64,000 bases of DNA, taken from assembly GCF_902459465.1 (NCBI RefSeq), contig NC_047064.1:12170160-12234159 (forward strand). Reading direction: 5' to 3'. This stretch comes from Asterias rubens (Eukaryota > Echinodermata > Asteroidea > Forcipulatida > Asteriidae). Below the pieces are notes generated by a model that was not told where the DNA came from, did no database searches, and saw only the letters and a program-made list of their open reading frames with translations. Positions 62,609-64,000 of this stretch are shown one piece after another. Made by a program: the position numbers and the translations under genes. The stretch's first letter is position 1. Each line of letters starts with the position of its first letter.

Positions 62609-63893
62609 CGAGCGTCATGGACATTACATTTAGCGTCATGGACATTACGTCATGGACATTACATGTCACATGACACTTACCTTTTGGAAGGTAAATGCAA
62701 CATATTATCAATTGGACCTATTGTAGGTAAACCTGGATTAGTCAAAGAGAACATTTGTCATAGACCTCATCAGAAATTTGTTTCAAGCTTATGTTTAGCA
62801 GCGCGTTTAGTGGCAACATCGTGCACAGATTCTACAAACTGACAGCCCAAATCCGAGATTTTCAGGTGAGCTTTCTCATGGAACTGTTCTTTCCTAAAAA
62901 CATTCAAGTGACATACTAAAATATATGTGAACTGTTGGTGAGACATGTTTAAATGAATGTAGGACATTATAAACACACTTTATCATCAAAGAAGACTTCT
63001 CAAGGCCTAGGTGTAATGCAGATTTGTACACATCTACGGATAGCTTGGATACAAAGACGGCATACATAGAGTAATTTTTTATTTTTACAAAATTTCAGAA
63101 TGGCTAAGACTTGAGTAGAGAGGCAGAAAAAGTATAGAGAGAAAACAAGACAAAATCTGGAAACATGATTGTGATAAACAAAGCCCCATGCAGCCAATCT
63201 TTCCCTCATTTGTTGTTCTCCGTTCTTGTTTTGCATGTCAATCTAGGTGGAACGTGTAGAGGATGACCTCAATGACTGTCCCGTACTCGGGAAAACCAAG
63301 GAAGCAGCTACGTTTGGCCTGTTCCTCCCAAGAAGTCATCCCAACCCATTTTAACTGATCTTCTGGGAATTGTTCACCCAGTCTTGAACATAGCAGTATC
63401 CAGATCACTTTTGAAATTACAGCAAACTTTAATTTTTAATTTCCCTTTACTGTCGTCACAAAATGTTGACGCAAGATGTTCAGCATATTACTCAAGATGA
63501 ACAATCACCTTGTGAGAAACACATAAAAGGGAATTATGTGAAAGATAATTAGAAAATAAAGGTTACTTAATGTATACCTACATCTCTGATCTATCATAAC
63601 TACTCCAAGGCAAAAGCCAGCCTGGTTAGATGTGGACGGAAAGTGCAAAAAGGGGACTTACCGAGGGGCGGGGTTTAAGTGAGATTCTGGGGGAGTTTTG
63701 GTTCTTAAAAATGTTTGGAAGAGGTCAAACATTAAGATAGGGACATTCAGTATAGTTTAAAACACATATTAACAGCAAGGCAAACCATGGGTTTACAAAT
63801 TCAGGGTAAAAGCATGATGCATCATTTTACAAGTATGACGTAATGTCCATGACGCTAAAAATAACCCAAAATGTAATGTCCATGACGCTCTAT
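62609..63893. mobile_element. Putative 1.28 kb DNA transposon with modular TIRs
   Basis: The left end GAGCGTCATGGACATTACAT is followed by a second AGCGTCATGGACATTACGTC. The right end is the same pair inverted, with 12 extra bases between the modules. The interior is AT-rich and holds one possible exon on the minus strand. No target duplication was recognised. It may be a non-autonomous element of an unassigned superfamily. Confidence 0.6.
62770..62976 (-). CDS. Short minus-strand frame, possible exon of a transposon gene
   Basis: The last 40 residues (EQFHEKAHLKISDLGCQFVE, SVHDVATKRAAKHKLE) look protein-like, whereas the start is AT-rich and less convincing. It stops at 62,770 and lies inside the element with GAGCGTCATGG ends. 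The family is not recognised. Confidence 0.25.
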   Translation of the reverse strand: MFIMSYIHLNMSHQQFTYILVCHLNVFRKEQFHEKAHLKISDLGCQFVESVHDVATKRAAKHKLETNF

Positions 63894-64000
63894 TAAGACG
63901 TGTAACAAAAAAGTTGACAGGTTTTCTTAAAAATATTATCACTGTTCATGTTAACTACTTCCCTGTGTAGAAAATAAAAAAGGTATTCTAAAAATTTTGA
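63894..64000. other. Right edge; nothing recognised
   Basis: AT-rich sequence after the inverted terminal repeat. Confidence 0.4.

Overview
The window is animal nuclear DNA from an intron-containing genome that is very rich in repeats. It most resembles a marine invertebrate deuterostome, and I favour an echinoderm such as a sea star. The evidence is two copies of a roughly 380 bp MITE whose ends read GGACACTNTTGGTAAT, a Mag-like Ty3/gypsy element, a Penelope-like element, a foldback element of the Drosophila FB / sea urchin TU type, and multicopy tyrosine-recombinase and P2X7-like-domain genes. Nothing suggests a prokaryotic or organellar origin. The species call is inference from remembered repeat types.

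Layout. 0-4.2 kb: tandem units of a foldback-type repeat, a decayed CR1-like LINE, a 332 bp palindromic MITE and a 5'-truncated Penelope-like element with an RT plus GIY-YIG ORF and a hammerhead-like motif. 4.27-20.24 kb: one satellite array with a monomer near 102 bp, containing a 432 bp assembly gap and a local 363 bp higher-order repeat. 20.25-30.5 kb: the most gene-like stretch. It holds a spliced gene for a tyrosine recombinase with all catalytic positions visible, a terminal exon for a P2X7-like zinc domain, two possible minus-strand exons and several MITEs. 30.6-35.3 kb: a minus-strand reading frame of about 1,580 codons, broken by one frameshift and one stop, belonging to a multicopy invertebrate family; its acidic motifs look like a FEN/PIN-type nuclease. 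35.6-42.7 kb: a decayed LINE on the minus strand split by a young 4,988 bp Mag-like Ty3/gypsy element with 175 bp LTRs and an exact 5 bp target duplication. 43-47.9 kb: a 3.24 kb foldback element nested between inverted copies of another repeat. 48.2-49.5 kb: remains of a second Ty3/gypsy pol. 49.5-64 kb: mostly non-coding, with a small outlying satellite piece, several inverted or direct duplicate blocks and a 1.28 kb element with TIRs at the right end.

How the parts relate. I see no pathway or operon. The window records successive insertions: satellite, Penelope-like element, LINE, gypsy in LINE, foldback element and MITEs. The only parts that look like functioning or recently functioning host-type genes are the tyrosine-recombinase gene and perhaps the P2X7-like exon; even these belong to families that are multicopy in invertebrates. 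Most short open frames, including all those in the satellite, are chance frames.
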